Under the pieces are notes generated by a model. The model saw only the letters and a list, made by a program, of their open reading frames with translations. It had not been told where the DNA came from and made no database searches. Made by a program: the position numbers and the translations under genes. DNA of 64,000 bases from Chryseobacterium sp. IHB B 17019 (GTDB lineage: Bacteria > Bacteroidota > Bacteroidia > Flavobacteriales > Weeksellaceae). Position 1 is the stretch's first letter. Every line of letters begins with the position of its first letter. Location: contig NZ_CP013293.1 of the NCBI RefSeq assembly GCF_001456155.1, forward strand, positions 1,612,001-1,676,000. The letters are read 5' to 3'. Of this stretch, positions 34,883 through 43,591 are shown one piece after another.

Positions 34883-34912
34883 TGTTAGATTTGTAATGAA
34901 AATCATCTAACA
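34883..34912. promoter_or_regulatory. Operator and promoter of the DtxR-family gene
   Basis: TGTTAGAT at 34883-34890 and ATCTAACA at 34905-34912 form a perfect 8-bp inverted repeat with a 14-bp spacer. TAGATTTG at 34886-34893 matches the -7 consensus TAnnTTTG. An operator overlapping the -7 box fits autoregulation or metal-dependent repression. Confidence 0.6.
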
Positions 34913-34913
34913 T

Positions 34914-35567
34914 TTGAAAACAACACTAACAGAAGAGAACTATCTGAAGGCTTTATTTCACTTGGTTGACAATGAAAGTAAAGTGACGATAAACGAGCTT
35001 AGCAAATTTTTATCCGTAAAAATGCCGAGTGTAAATAATATGATGAAAAAATTTGCAGAGAAAGGCTGGGTAATTTACGAAACCTACAAGCCTTTGATTG
35101 TCACAGAAAAAGGCAGAAGAGAAGCAGCTTTAGTCGTAAGGAAACACCGCCTTACCGAAATGTTTTTAGTAAAAAAAATGAACTTCGGGTGGGAAAATGT
35201 CCATGAGATTGCTGAGCAGCTGGAACACGTTCACTCTACTATTTTCTTTGAAAAAATGGATGAAATTCTCAGTTATCCAAAATTTGATCCACATGGTGAG
35301 CCAATTCCCGATAAAGACGGAAATATTATCGCCCAGGATTTACAAAAATTGAGTAACTGTGAAGCTGGTGAAACAGTAATTTTCGCTTCTGTAACGCTTT
35401 CCGATGATGCTTTTCTTAATTATTTAACGGAAAGAAATCTGCTTTTAAATAAAAAAATTAAAATTTCCAAAGTTGAAAATTTCGATAAATCAATGACCGT
35501 TGAAGTAGATGGAAAACAGGAAATTCTGAGCAGAAAGGCTACTGATAAAATATTGGTAAAAAAATAA
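34914..35567 (+). CDS. DtxR/MntR-type metal-dependent transcriptional regulator
   Basis: The 217-aa protein has an N-terminal HTH (TEENYLKALFHLVDNESKVT followed by INELSKFLSVKMPSVNNMMK), a dimerisation/metal-binding domain (RKHRLTEMFLVKKMNFGWEN and EQLEHVHS, the latter with His ligands) and a C-terminal FeoA/SH3-like domain (about 140-217). It resembles iron- or manganese-dependent repressors. No in-frame ATG is well placed: upstream ATGs terminate quickly, so the TTG at 34914 is taken as the start. The leader would be very short. An overlapping palindrome suggests autoregulation. Confidence 0.83.
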   Translation: MKTTLTEENYLKALFHLVDNESKVTINELSKFLSVKMPSVNNMMKKFAEKGWVIYETYKPLIVTEKGRREAALVVRKHRLTEMFLVKKMNFGWENVHEIAEQLEHVHSTIFFEKMDEILSYPKFDPHGEPIPDKDGNIIAQDLQKLSNCEAGETVIFASVTLSDDAFLNYLTERNLLLNKKIKISKVENFDKSMTVEVDGKQEILSRKATDKILVKK

Positions 35568-35612
35568 AATGATGGTTTTGAGACCTCAATCACCGAGCAG
35601 TTTAAAATAAAA

Positions 35613-35640
35613 AATCCCGAAATTTCAGTATCGGGATTAA
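35613..35640. terminator. Bidirectional terminator
   Basis: AATCCCGA at 35613-35620 pairs with TCGGGATT at 35631-35638. On the minus strand it is followed by TTTTTTATTTT, so it ends the tssK transcript as well as the regulator gene. Confidence 0.8.
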
Positions 35641-35658
35641 TATTTTAAAGTTTTAAAT

Positions 35659-36804
35659 TTAATCTAAAACACTCCAACCTCTTTTCGGATTGTTGTTGTT
35701 TGAAACTTCCTGTTCATTAACAATGATATTTTCTTTTCTCTGGCCGATGTAATCCAGTTCGCTCAATTTAGAGAAAATAGTTTCAAGGCTTCTTAACATC
35801 TGTTGGATATACAAAAGCGGTTCTCCACAATTGTGGTGATCGTAATTTGTTTCTGCAACGATAGATAGCTGATTTAGCAAGGTGTGAGGTGCGATTTCGC
35901 TCCATTCCAAACTGTAATTCAACATTTCTTCCAGTTCTGCAGGAACCAAAACCTGAGTGGCATTGTACAAACGCAACGCAAGTTTCGCAAATGATTCGAT
36001 TAGAAACACAGGCGACTGATACGGTGTAATATTCCTGAACTGGAAATACATATCTCCAAATGTATTGATCATTGTGTTACACAGAAACTTAACGTTTTGA
36101 GCTAAAGCCGTATTCTGGTTTTTATGCGAAGCTTTCTGAATGATTTTAAAAGCATATTGCTGTAAATTCCCGATGGATTTTGCGAAAGTATTATAATAAT
36201 CCAACAACGCCGGATGGCTCTGAATTGATGTGCACGGCGGGATAAAATTAGAATCTACTTGCGCAATATTTCCTTTTAAATCCACTTTTCCTATAATCAG
36301 ATAATTCCCTCCGGAATAGCTGCTGTTCAGAGAAGTTACGGGAAGTAATTCAATATGATGATTGGATTGTGTGTTCGGATGACGCGGCGGAATTTCTTCC
36401 GGATCAATATCTCCAAACGGAACTTTATCAAACGGATTAACAGAAATTAAGATATAATATTCACCGTCTGCCTGCTCCTCAGTCATTGATTTTGCCAGTG
36501 ATTTTACACTTACTCTTCTGTCATTCAACTCAATTCTGTACCCTGCCATTGTTATGGCGCTGCAATGCTTGATTACCAGCTGAACGTCGTTGGTCGCGGT
36601 GTTATGAACATCAAAAATCGTCCTATCTGTAAATTCGTTGGAAATAGGTAAAAGTCCATAATTATATGTAGTGATTGCCAATGAGTTGGAATCTCTGATG
36701 GTATCAATTAAAAAATTATCCTGATCATTAAGATGTCTCTGGGAAACCTTCATCCCGTCAACCCAATTGATTGCAAAATGCTTAATAGGCTGTATCATAG
36801 TCAA
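35659..36804 (-). CDS. tssK: Type VI secretion baseplate protein TssK, Bacteroidota subtype
   Basis: A 381-aa protein starting NWVDGMKVSQRHLNDQDNF, the N-terminal signature of TssK/ImpJ, and with a helical, coiled C-terminal half. TssK joins the baseplate to the membrane complex. The length is shorter than proteobacterial TssK (about 440), which is expected for the T6SSiii subtype. tssN and a TssG-like gene are upstream in the same direction, with 8 bp to tssN. The rest of the machinery is not in this window. Confidence 0.78.
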   Translation of the reverse strand: MTMIQPIKHFAINWVDGMKVSQRHLNDQDNFLIDTIRDSNSLAITTYNYGLLPISNEFTDRTIFDVHNTATNDVQLVIKHCSAITMAGYRIELNDRRVSVKSLAKSMTEEQADGEYYILISVNPFDKVPFGDIDPEEIPPRHPNTQSNHHIELLPVTSLNSSYSGGNYLIIGKVDLKGNIAQVDSNFIPPCTSIQSHPALLDYYNTFAKSIGNLQQYAFKIIQKASHKNQNTALAQNVKFLCNTMINTFGDMYFQFRNITPYQSPVFLIESFAKLALRLYNATQVLVPAELEEMLNYSLEWSEIAPHTLLNQLSIVAETNYDHHNCGEPLLYIQQMLRSLETIFSKLSELDYIGQRKENIIVNEQEVSNNNNPKRGWSVLD

Positions 36805-36812
36805 TATTTTTT

Positions 36813-37727
36813 TTAAACTGTGTGTGATTGTGCTCTTCTTATTCCTTCTTCCTCATGCTGAATTACCCTTTTGCAGATGACCACATCGTTTTCGGCAATG
36901 CTGTTTTCTGTAATATCCTGGTCGAAATCAATATATTTTCTAAAGCTGAAAAATGATTTTTTTGTGTAAAAAATCCAGTAATACGGATCTTTTGCCTGAT
37001 CCGAAAGATGAATAATCGAGTTGGGATTTTTATGGTTGTAATCATCTACAACCCTGTAAAACCAGTCTCCGAAAGTAACTCCGGTAGGCAAAGTTTTGGC
37101 TTTAATCCTAAAACGGTTGGCATCTTCCAGATTTTTGCTTAATTCTACATTCAGTACCATTAATCTATCAAAATCAGCCCCCTCAAAATCCGGAAGTCTC
37201 TGATCCGGGGAATATCTCCAGGTCTTATAAATATCAACCGGAATACTGATAAGCTGAATATAACAATAATGAAAAACCAAAGGAACCAGAAAAATCAACA
37301 TACTTGTGGCCGACATGATCGGATAACCCGTTCCTTTACTCATCCAATTAAAAATCAAATAGAAAAGATAACCTCCGAAACCAATACAGGTAAGGGAAAG
37401 TACAGATTCAAACAAAATACTTTTCGCTAAAGAAGAAAAATGCTTTTTAAAATATTTATCGGACAGATTTACGTGGATAATACCCAAAATAAGGTAAATG
37501 ATCTGCGCAATAAGATACCAGTAAGGATTAAAAAGATTACCCGCAAATCCGAAAATTCCCGGAATCGCAAGGCACAAACTGCAAAGCAGCACATATATGA
37601 TGATGGTTTTGATCTTGATTGCAGGCTTGTTTCTTCTGATAAATCCTAAGATTATCATCATGATTACTGCAAATAAAGGCATTAAAATATACCTTAAAAA
37701 GATACCTTTTACTGAAGAAATTTCCAT
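36813..37727 (-). CDS. tssN: TssN, Bacteroidota-specific type VI secretion protein
   Basis: The 304-aa protein has six or so hydrophobic segments in its first ~165 residues and a soluble C-terminal domain (YRVVDDYNHKNPNSIIHLSD and YWIFYTKKSFFSFRKYIDFD). TssN is found only in the T6SSiii of Bacteroidota and is thought to belong to the trans-envelope complex. The distance to tssK is 8 bp and to the TssG-like gene 56 bp, so the three are probably co-transcribed. Recognition is from layout plus C-terminal pattern. Confidence 0.7.
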   Translation of the reverse strand: MEISSVKGIFLRYILMPLFAVIMMIILGFIRRNKPAIKIKTIIIYVLLCSLCLAIPGIFGFAGNLFNPYWYLIAQIIYLILGIIHVNLSDKYFKKHFSSLAKSILFESVLSLTCIGFGGYLFYLIFNWMSKGTGYPIMSATSMLIFLVPLVFHYCYIQLISIPVDIYKTWRYSPDQRLPDFEGADFDRLMVLNVELSKNLEDANRFRIKAKTLPTGVTFGDWFYRVVDDYNHKNPNSIIHLSDQAKDPYYWIFYTKKSFFSFRKYIDFDQDITENSIAENDVVICKRVIQHEEEGIRRAQSHTV

Positions 37728-37783
37728 TTGTCTTTTTTCAAATTTATATTTTTATTGGTGAATGTAAATATAGTTAAAAATTT

Positions 37784-38725
37784 TCACAGGAATGTAGAGT
37801 AGCCGAGCCTGTTTGCATTTCTTTCATCATCCTCCAAAGCGAAAGAATACTCCTGTTTTTCTGTGATGAAATTTTCCTCCACATCCACGCTTACTGGTAA
37901 AAAATAATCATACATTGCCTGAAGCACTTTTCGGAAAGGGCTTCCATGAATATATTTTTTCATATCCGAATAAGGGATCGGGCCAATGTTCACTACCCAG
38001 TTCCGCTGCCCGTCCATATGTCTTCCGCTTGGTATGTAAGTAACACCCAACCTGGAATTTCCCAACAGCATTGAATCGTCTTCCTCCTCTATTCCATCGA
38101 TGATATTCGGGGCAAAAGTTATTTTTACAGGAACCTGCAGAAAAGCGGTCATACATCTTTCAAACCATGCTTTATCGCCTCTAATCTGATGAAAAAACGG
38201 TAAAATATAGATAAAAATGTAAGCATTTTGTTTATCAAGCATATCCAATAAAGGCCAAAGCTCAGTTATCGTTTCAAATAAAGAATCTGTGTCACTTGAA
38301 ATTTCAAAATCAAATTCTTTAAGCAAAGCACTGATTTCGGTGAAAAATATTTCTAATTCAAACGGCTTGAAAAATTTTCTTGCATCTTCTTCTACCCTTT
38401 TCTGCTTACGGATTTCCTTCACTACATTTTCAACATTTTTTCTCGATGCTCCCAATGACGGCGGATGAAAGAGACCTTCCGGCAGATAATCGTAAATACC
38501 TTCCCTATAGGTTTCTATCGTGAAAACTTCTTCGTCAAATCCCAGATAATTGCTTGAAATATTTTTAATATCCTTGAGATAAGCCCTGTCATTGATCCCG
38601 ATTCTTTCTATAAAAATATTGCTTACCGCTCTGTGATATTTCAAGAGGTTCACTGCTACAGCTTCAGCCTTGAAATCTGTTTGCAGCTTATTGTAATTCA
38701 TATCTACAATATTATTCTCATGCAT
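37784..38725 (-). CDS. tssG: TssG-like type VI secretion baseplate protein
   Basis: A 313-aa protein with TssG-like features: LPEGLFHPPSL near residue 80 (compare the conserved N-terminal RxxxxF region), a long acidic segment, and a C-terminal domain with GNSRLGVTYIPSGRHMDGQR and INIGPIPYSDMKKYI-like text. TssG is a wedge component of the T6SS baseplate. The ATG at 38725 (MHENNIVDMNYNKL), preceded by AGGAAA, was preferred to the longer start at 38767. It is the first gene of the three-gene T6SS segment. Confidence 0.65.
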   Translation of the reverse strand: MHENNIVDMNYNKLQTDFKAEAVAVNLLKYHRAVSNIFIERIGINDRAYLKDIKNISSNYLGFDEEVFTIETYREGIYDYLPEGLFHPPSLGASRKNVENVVKEIRKQKRVEEDARKFFKPFELEIFFTEISALLKEFDFEISSDTDSLFETITELWPLLDMLDKQNAYIFIYILPFFHQIRGDKAWFERCMTAFLQVPVKITFAPNIIDGIEEEDDSMLLGNSRLGVTYIPSGRHMDGQRNWVVNIGPIPYSDMKKYIHGSPFRKVLQAMYDYFLPVSVDVEENFITEKQEYSFALEDDERNANRLGYSTFL

Positions 38726-38767
38726 GATGTTTCCTGTGATTTGGCTTGTAAAAATAGTATATCTCAA

Positions 38768-39012
38768 ATTATTGAAAAAGTATTTTACAATTAATTTTAT
38801 TTTAAAAATACTAATTTATTGATATTAAAAAGAATATTATACATAGAAATAGTGAAAATACGGAATTTTGAGGTTGAGATTAAGGTTAAGGCTAAGATTG
38901 AGATTGGCTTAATGTAGAATTTAATGTTAGTTTTAAGATTTAGTTAATTTTTTAAATCATTGGCTTAATCTTAATCTAAACCTCAAATTAACATTATCTT
39001 TGCAGCCTGAAA
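38768..39012. other. Intergenic region with degenerate short repeats
   Basis: No gene found. About 38868-38945 is built of degenerate six- to seven-base units (GAGATTA, AAGGTTA, AGGCTAA and similar). It resembles the heptamer repeats elsewhere in the window. Confidence 0.4.
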
Positions 39013-39024
39013 ATGTTATTTACA

Positions 39025-39816
39025 ATGAAAAGTATTTATTCTAAAATCCTGATTTTAGCATTCATTACGTCTTCGATTTATTCTTATGCATGGGGGTTGA
39101 CGGGACACAGAATTATCGCAGAAATTGCAGAAAACCACCTTTCCGGAAAGGCAAGAAGAGAGATCAAAAAGATCATGGGAAAAGAGCGTCTTGCGTATTG
39201 GGCAAACTGGCCGGATTTCATTAAATCTGATACTACAGGTGCTTGGAAACAGGCTTCGGCATGGCATTATGTAAACATCGATCCACAGACGGATTTCAAG
39301 GCATTCGAACAAAATCTGAAGGCTCAGGCGGGTGCAAATCTTTATACTCAGATCAAAGTATTGTCGAGCCAGATCAAAGATGAAAAAACTTCTGAAAAAG
39401 ATAGAAAAATCGCATTAATTTTCTTAATTCATATGATGGGAGATCTTTCGCAGCCATTGCATGTTGGAAGGGCTGAAGATTTAGGGGGAAATAAAATTAA
39501 CGTGACTTATTTTGGTGATGAAACAAATTTACACTCAGTTTGGGACGGAAAATTAGTAGATTCTCAAAAATACAGCTATACAGAATATGCAAAATTGCTG
39601 GATATTAAGTCGAAAGATGAAGTGGTAAAGATACAAACCGGAACACTGGAAGATTGGCTGTATGATTCTCATAAAATTGCCAATACGATTTATGCACAAA
39701 CGCCTAATGATTCTAAGTTATCTTATGATTATCAGTATAAATTCAATGAAACGATGGAAAGACAACTTCTTTACGGAGGCTTGAGACTGGCGAAATTGTT
39801 GAATGATCTTTTTTAA
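39025..39816 (+). CDS. S1/P1-type zinc nuclease, exported
   Basis: The 263-aa precursor has a signal peptide ending near SYA, and the mature chain begins with WGLTGHRIIAEIA. In this family the N-terminal tryptophan itself binds zinc. Other ligands are visible: HYVNID, HMMGDLSQPLHVG with the His-Asp-His set, and NLHSVWD. S1/P1 nucleases degrade single-stranded nucleic acids in the periplasm or outside the cell. The ATG at 39025 gives a better signal peptide than the one at 39013. It is a single gene. Confidence 0.9.
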   Translation: MKSIYSKILILAFITSSIYSYAWGLTGHRIIAEIAENHLSGKARREIKKIMGKERLAYWANWPDFIKSDTTGAWKQASAWHYVNIDPQTDFKAFEQNLKAQAGANLYTQIKVLSSQIKDEKTSEKDRKIALIFLIHMMGDLSQPLHVGRAEDLGGNKINVTYFGDETNLHSVWDGKLVDSQKYSYTEYAKLLDIKSKDEVVKIQTGTLEDWLYDSHKIANTIYAQTPNDSKLSYDYQYKFNETMERQLLYGGLRLAKLLNDLF

Positions 39817-39962
39817 ATCGTTATTGGTTGATTGTTGCTGGTTTTTAGTTGATTATCAATTTAAAATTTATAAGCGGAACTTTGGTTTCGCTTTTTTGTT
39901 TTTAACCACTGATAACACTAATTATTACACTAATATTTTTGTATGCTTTTTACAGTTGTTTC

Positions 39963-40057
39963 CCTCAATGTTTGTCTTCCTGAAAGGAGCTAAGCTCGAA
40001 TCTTTGCAGGATATCTAATACTATGCTTAGCTCCTTTCAGGAAGACAAAGATTGAGG
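39963..40057. repeat. Large inverted repeat, 33-bp arms
   Basis: The left arm (39963-39995) and right arm (40025-40057) are complementary at 32 of 33 positions, with a 29-nt loop. They contain TCTTCCTGAAAGGAGC and its complement. The structure is far stronger than a normal terminator and has no poly-T tail. It lies 150 bp downstream of the S1/P1 nuclease gene. It could be a miniature element or a repeat acting on mRNA stability. Confidence 0.9.
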
Positions 40058-40089
40058 ATATTTCCTAATATTTAAATGAGTGACTACTG

Positions 40090-40201
40090 CCCTAGCCCCG
40101 ATTGCAGCATTTGTTTGAGCTCATTTTTGAGGTTTCGGCGGCGGCAAAGCCGCCGCCGAAACCTCAAAAAATAGCGAGTGCGGAAAGCGGGATAAAGCTC
40201 C
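40090..40201. repeat. Flavobacterial-type dispersed palindromic repeat with GC-rich hairpin
   Basis: A perfect 22-bp stem (40124-40145 with 40149-40170) closed by the triloop AAA contains GGCGGCGGC/GCCGCCGCC. Outer sequences AGCCCCG (40094-40100) and CGGGATAAAGCT (40188-40199) pair partly and frame the hairpin. I associate elements with this frame (AGCCCCGAT ... GCGGAAAGCGGG ... GCTCC) with repeats common between genes of Flavobacteriia; this memory should be checked by search. Confidence 0.7.
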
Positions 40202-40393
40202 AAACGAAATATAAAAAGGTATTTGAAAAATTTCTCAAAATAGTAAAATCGCCATTTTGTGATATGAGAGCTATAATTTACAACTAAATTTTCAAACTTA
40301 TTTTAATTAAATGAAAAATAATTGAAACATGTGTAACCTTTTTACCTTTTCAAACGTATAATGTATAGTAACTCTTTTTTGAGGATAAAATAG

Positions 40394-41260
40394 ATGAGAC
40401 AATTAAAAATCACTAAGCAGGTAACCAACAGGGAAACTGCTTCATTAGACAAGTATTTGCAGGAAATTGGTAAAGTAGAACTAATCACTGCGGACGAAGA
40501 GGTAGAATTGGCACAAAGAATTCGTGCAGGCGACAGAGCAGCACTGGAGAAATTAATAAAAGCCAACCTTCGTTTCGTGGTTTCAGTATCTAAACAGTAC
40601 CAAAATCAAGGTCTTTCTTTACCCGATTTGATTAACGAAGGTAACTTAGGACTGATGAAAGCGGCAAAAAGGTATGATGAAACTAGAGGTTTCAAATTTA
40701 TCTCTTACGCGGTTTGGTGGATTCGTCAATCAATTTTACAGGCTTTGGCTGAGCAGTCGAGAATTGTAAGGTTGCCGTTGAATAAAATCGGTTCCATCAA
40801 CAAAATTAATAAAGCTTACGCCCACCTTGAGCAGGAAAATGAAAGACCACCTTCCCCGGAAGAATTGGCTGAAGTTCTTGACATGAGCGAGGAAGATATT
40901 AAAGAATCTATGAAAAACTCCGGAAGACATTTGTCTATGGATGCGCCTTTGGTAGAAGGTGAAGATTCTAATCTTTATGACGTATTGCGTTCAGGAGAAT
41001 CTCCAAGTCCTGATAAGGATCTGATGCTTGAATCTCTGCAAATCGAGATCGAAAGAGCATTGAATACTTTGACGCCAAGAGAGGCTGATTTGGTAAGATT
41101 ATACTTCGGTTTGAACGGAAAACATCCAATGACTTTAGAAGAAATTGGTGAAACTTTTGATCTTACAAGAGAGAGAGTTCGTCAAATTAAAGAAAAAGCG
41201 ATTAAGAGATTGAAACACAATACCAGAAGTAAGATTCTAAAATCTTATTTGGGTAAATAA
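40394..41260 (+). CDS. rpoD: Principal sigma factor RpoD
   Basis: The 288-aa protein is a group 1 sigma factor in the short Bacteroidota form, lacking region 1.1. It starts [20 protein letters not shown], then has [11 protein letters not shown] (region 1.2), [17 protein letters not shown] and [20 protein letters not shown] (regions 2.1-2.4), region 3 ([18 protein letters not shown]) and a region 4 HTH ([20 protein letters not shown]). It recognises the TTTG/TAnnTTTG promoters used for calls elsewhere in this window. GAGGAT lies 9 bp before the ATG. A terminator follows. Confidence 0.95.
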   Translation: MRQLKITKQVTNRETASLDKYLQEIGKVELITADEEVELAQRIRAGDRAALEKLIKANLRFVVSVSKQYQNQGLSLPDLINEGNLGLMKAAKRYDETRGFKFISYAVWWIRQSILQALAEQSRIVRLPLNKIGSINKINKAYAHLEQENERPPSPEELAEVLDMSEEDIKESMKNSGRHLSMDAPLVEGEDSNLYDVLRSGESPSPDKDLMLESLQIEIERALNTLTPREADLVRLYFGLNGKHPMTLEEIGETFDLTRERVRQIKEKAIKRLKHNTRSKILKSYLGK

Positions 41261-41284
41261 AATTTTAACGAAACAATGTATAGG

Positions 41285-41316
41285 CGGAGCTTGATTTTTC
41301 AGGCTCCGTTTTTTTT
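41285..41316 (+). terminator. Terminator after rpoD
   Basis: CGGAGC at 41285-41290 pairs with GCTCCG at 41303-41308, extended by TGA/TCA, followed by TTTTTTTT. Confidence 0.85.
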
Positions 41317-41372
41317 GTAACAATTCTTTGAGTATTTCAACTAATTGAAAGATTTAAAACTTACATCAAATC

Positions 41373-41960
41373 ATGAAAAAAATCCTTCTTATCACTACTC
41401 TATTTTTATTACTGTTTTCGTGTACAGAAAATAAACCTGAGAATGAACTAATTGTAGAAAATGCTGTTGAAAATGCTGAATCAAAATCTTATTCAAGATA
41501 TAGTAATGGGCAGAATATGATTGATGCGATTTATCATGAGCAAATTAAAGATGATGAAAATCTCAAAAACTTAGATGAAAGAATTAATACAATACAAGAA
41601 GACAGTCGAAAAGTTAAGGATATCTATCGTGAGATATTAAATAAATCAGCCGAATATTATTCTGATGCTGAAAGTGAAGCAAAAAGCATGACTGATTCTA
41701 TATTAAAAAAACAAACTTTAGAGCTTATCAAAGCAAGTGCTGAGAAAAATTATACAAAAGAGAAAAAATTCAGGGATTTAATTTTAGAAATTAATCGTAA
41801 TAATGAGCTTATTTACAATCAATATTCTGCGTTCAAAATCAAAAGAACTCTTCCAGAAATTGAGAAATACCAAAACGCCCATCCTTTGAAAACAGACAGT
41901 CTTAATAATTTTATCAAAAAGCAAAATCAATTGTTGGAAGAATTGAAAAAATTAAAATAA
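41373..41960 (+). CDS. Lipoprotein with coiled-coil, unknown
   Basis: The 195-aa protein has a lipoprotein signal ending LLLFSC, with the lipidated Cys at residue 17. The remainder is charged and helical (DERINTIQEDSRKVKDIYRE and EKKFRDLILEINRNNELIYN), suggesting a coiled coil. It stands between rpoD and the convergent chromate transporter gene. No function known. Confidence 0.7.
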   Translation: MKKILLITTLFLLLFSCTENKPENELIVENAVENAESKSYSRYSNGQNMIDAIYHEQIKDDENLKNLDERINTIQEDSRKVKDIYREILNKSAEYYSDAESEAKSMTDSILKKQTLELIKASAEKNYTKEKKFRDLILEINRNNELIYNQYSAFKIKRTLPEIEKYQNAHPLKTDSLNNFIKKQNQLLEELKKLK

Positions 41961-41965
41961 ATTCA

Positions 41966-43093
41966 TTAATTAAACAAATTCAGTACATATCCCAAAGACG
42001 ATCCCAATAAAACAATCCAAACACTATTGAGTTTTTTGAAGCTGAAACTCAATAACAAACATAGTATTCCTATAAGAATTGCCCGCCAGTCACTGATACT
42101 TTCTTTTGCCATCACATAGCAAACGGAAACAATAATAGCTATAGAAGCTACATTTACAGCATCTAAAAATTTAGAAAAAAGACTTGAATCCCGCATCATT
42201 TTTACAATAGGATTTAAAAGCGCTACAAATATAAATGACGGTAAAAAAACACCGATTGTAGAAACTATCGCTCCCGACCAGCCGTTGATCTGATATCCAA
42301 TAAAAGCCACCGAAGAAAATACGGGTCCCGGCGTAAACTGTCCTACAGCGATTGCATCTATGAGTTGTTGCCTCGTCAGCAAACCGTTTTCTACCAGCTC
42401 GGCATTCAAAAAGGCAAATAATACATAACCGCTTCCATATAAAATGGCCCCGATTTTAAGAAATGTCAGAAACAGACTGACATTGGCTGTTGAAAATAAA
42501 TTGAAATCTGAAACCTGTAATATACCAAGAGGTAAAAACGAATTGATTGTTTTTCTGTTTGAAAACAATGACAATCCCATGGCTAATATTCCGGCACCAA
42601 ATAACAGCAATATTTCATTGACCCCCATCAAAGCCAATACCAGTACCACCACACCAATGACTCCAAGCTGAATATTTTTTAATGATTTTTTTGCGAGCGG
42701 TAAAATTGCTATTAAAATAATCGAAATAATAGCAGGTTTAATCCCGTAAATAAATGGCTGAACCTCCGGGAGTTGTCCATACTCTTTGTAAAGCCAGGCA
42801 AAAAATAACGTAATAACGACGGCCGGAAATATAAAGCACGATCCTGCCACAACAAGACCTCTCCAACCCGCTCTGTCCTGCCCGATGTGCATTGCCATTT
42901 CAGTGCTGTTGGGTCCCGGAATAAGGTTTGTAGCTCCCATCAAATCGAGAAAATGCTCTTCGCTCATCCACTTTCTTTTAGCCACCACTTCCTGCTGCAT
43001 CATGGCAATATGTGCGGCCGGACCACCAAATGCAGTAACTCCCAAAGTAATAAAAACACGGGCAAGTGTCTTCAACTCACTATTTCTGTTCAC
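41966..43093 (-). CDS. chrA: Chromate transporter, ChrA family
   Basis: The 375-aa protein has ten or so hydrophobic segments and two repeats of the CHR domain: FGGPAAHIAMMQQEVV with GATNLIPGPNSTEMAMHIG in the first half and GAILYGSGYVLFAFLNAELV with AVGQFTPGPVFSSVAF in the second. ChrA exports chromate; many homologues are untested, and other anions are possible. The start overlaps the end of the upstream DoxX gene by 14 bp. Both follow the copper genes in the same direction, which suggests a metal-stress block. Confidence 0.87.
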   Translation of the reverse strand: MNRNSELKTLARVFITLGVTAFGGPAAHIAMMQQEVVAKRKWMSEEHFLDLMGATNLIPGPNSTEMAMHIGQDRAGWRGLVVAGSCFIFPAVVITLFFAWLYKEYGQLPEVQPFIYGIKPAIISIILIAILPLAKKSLKNIQLGVIGVVVLVLALMGVNEILLLFGAGILAMGLSLFSNRKTINSFLPLGILQVSDFNLFSTANVSLFLTFLKIGAILYGSGYVLFAFLNAELVENGLLTRQQLIDAIAVGQFTPGPVFSSVAFIGYQINGWSGAIVSTIGVFLPSFIFVALLNPIVKMMRDSSLFSKFLDAVNVASIAIIVSVCYVMAKESISDWRAILIGILCLLLSFSFKKLNSVWIVLLGSSLGYVLNLFN

Positions 43094-43511
43094 GACTTAT
43101 CAAATTTTTATCTATTGAAAAATTACCACTTCCAAAATACAGTAAAAAAATCAGAAGCATCGTCATCGAAAAATCTGTTCTGTATTCGTGGGCAAAAACC
43201 CAAAAACCTTTGTCCGATAAAGTTGGAATTTTTGTTGTCACAAAAGCGACTATCATAATAATTAATAACGGAATAGCAGCCAATCTTGAAATAAAACCCA
43301 AAAGCAGTAAAATTCCGCATACAATTTCTACCGAACCTACCAATGATGCCCAAAATTCAGGGTTTTGAAAACCTATTTTTGCAAATCTTCCTGCCCCTAC
43401 ACTTTCGGGAGTAATAAATTTTTGTAATCCCTCTGAAAGGAAAATTAATCCGACTATTAAACGTAAAATGAATAACGGAAACGGTTTTGTCTGAATGATG
43501 CTGTTTATCAT
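43080..43511 (-). CDS. DoxX-family membrane protein
   Basis: The 143-aa protein has four hydrophobic helices and the DoxX motif FILRLIVGLIFLSEGLQKFI then TPESVGAGRF. The family includes DoxD-like thiosulfate:quinone oxidoreductase subunits and many uncharacterised membrane proteins. It overlaps chrA by 14 bp and lies about 80 bp after the multicopper oxidase, separated by a terminator. Confidence 0.83.
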   Translation of the reverse strand: MINSIIQTKPFPLFILRLIVGLIFLSEGLQKFITPESVGAGRFAKIGFQNPEFWASLVGSVEIVCGILLLLGFISRLAAIPLLIIMIVAFVTTKIPTLSDKGFWVFAHEYRTDFSMTMLLIFLLYFGSGNFSIDKNLISREQK

Positions 43512-43561
43512 GATTAATTCAATTTTTACAAAAGTATATTATATTTTGAATATGAAATAAA

Positions 43562-43589
43562 AAAAGGAACCCAAAATTGAGTTCCTTTT
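43562..43589 (-). terminator. Terminator after the multicopper oxidase
   Basis: AAAAGGAAC at 43562-43570 pairs with GTTCCTTTT at 43581-43589; on the minus strand it is followed by TTTATTTC. Confidence 0.75.
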
Positions 43590-43591
43590 AT

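Noticed and set aside
43066-43368. Plus-strand frames opposite the DoxX and ChrA genes
   Set aside because: Antisense shadows of two well-supported membrane proteins; low-complexity composition and no independent signals.
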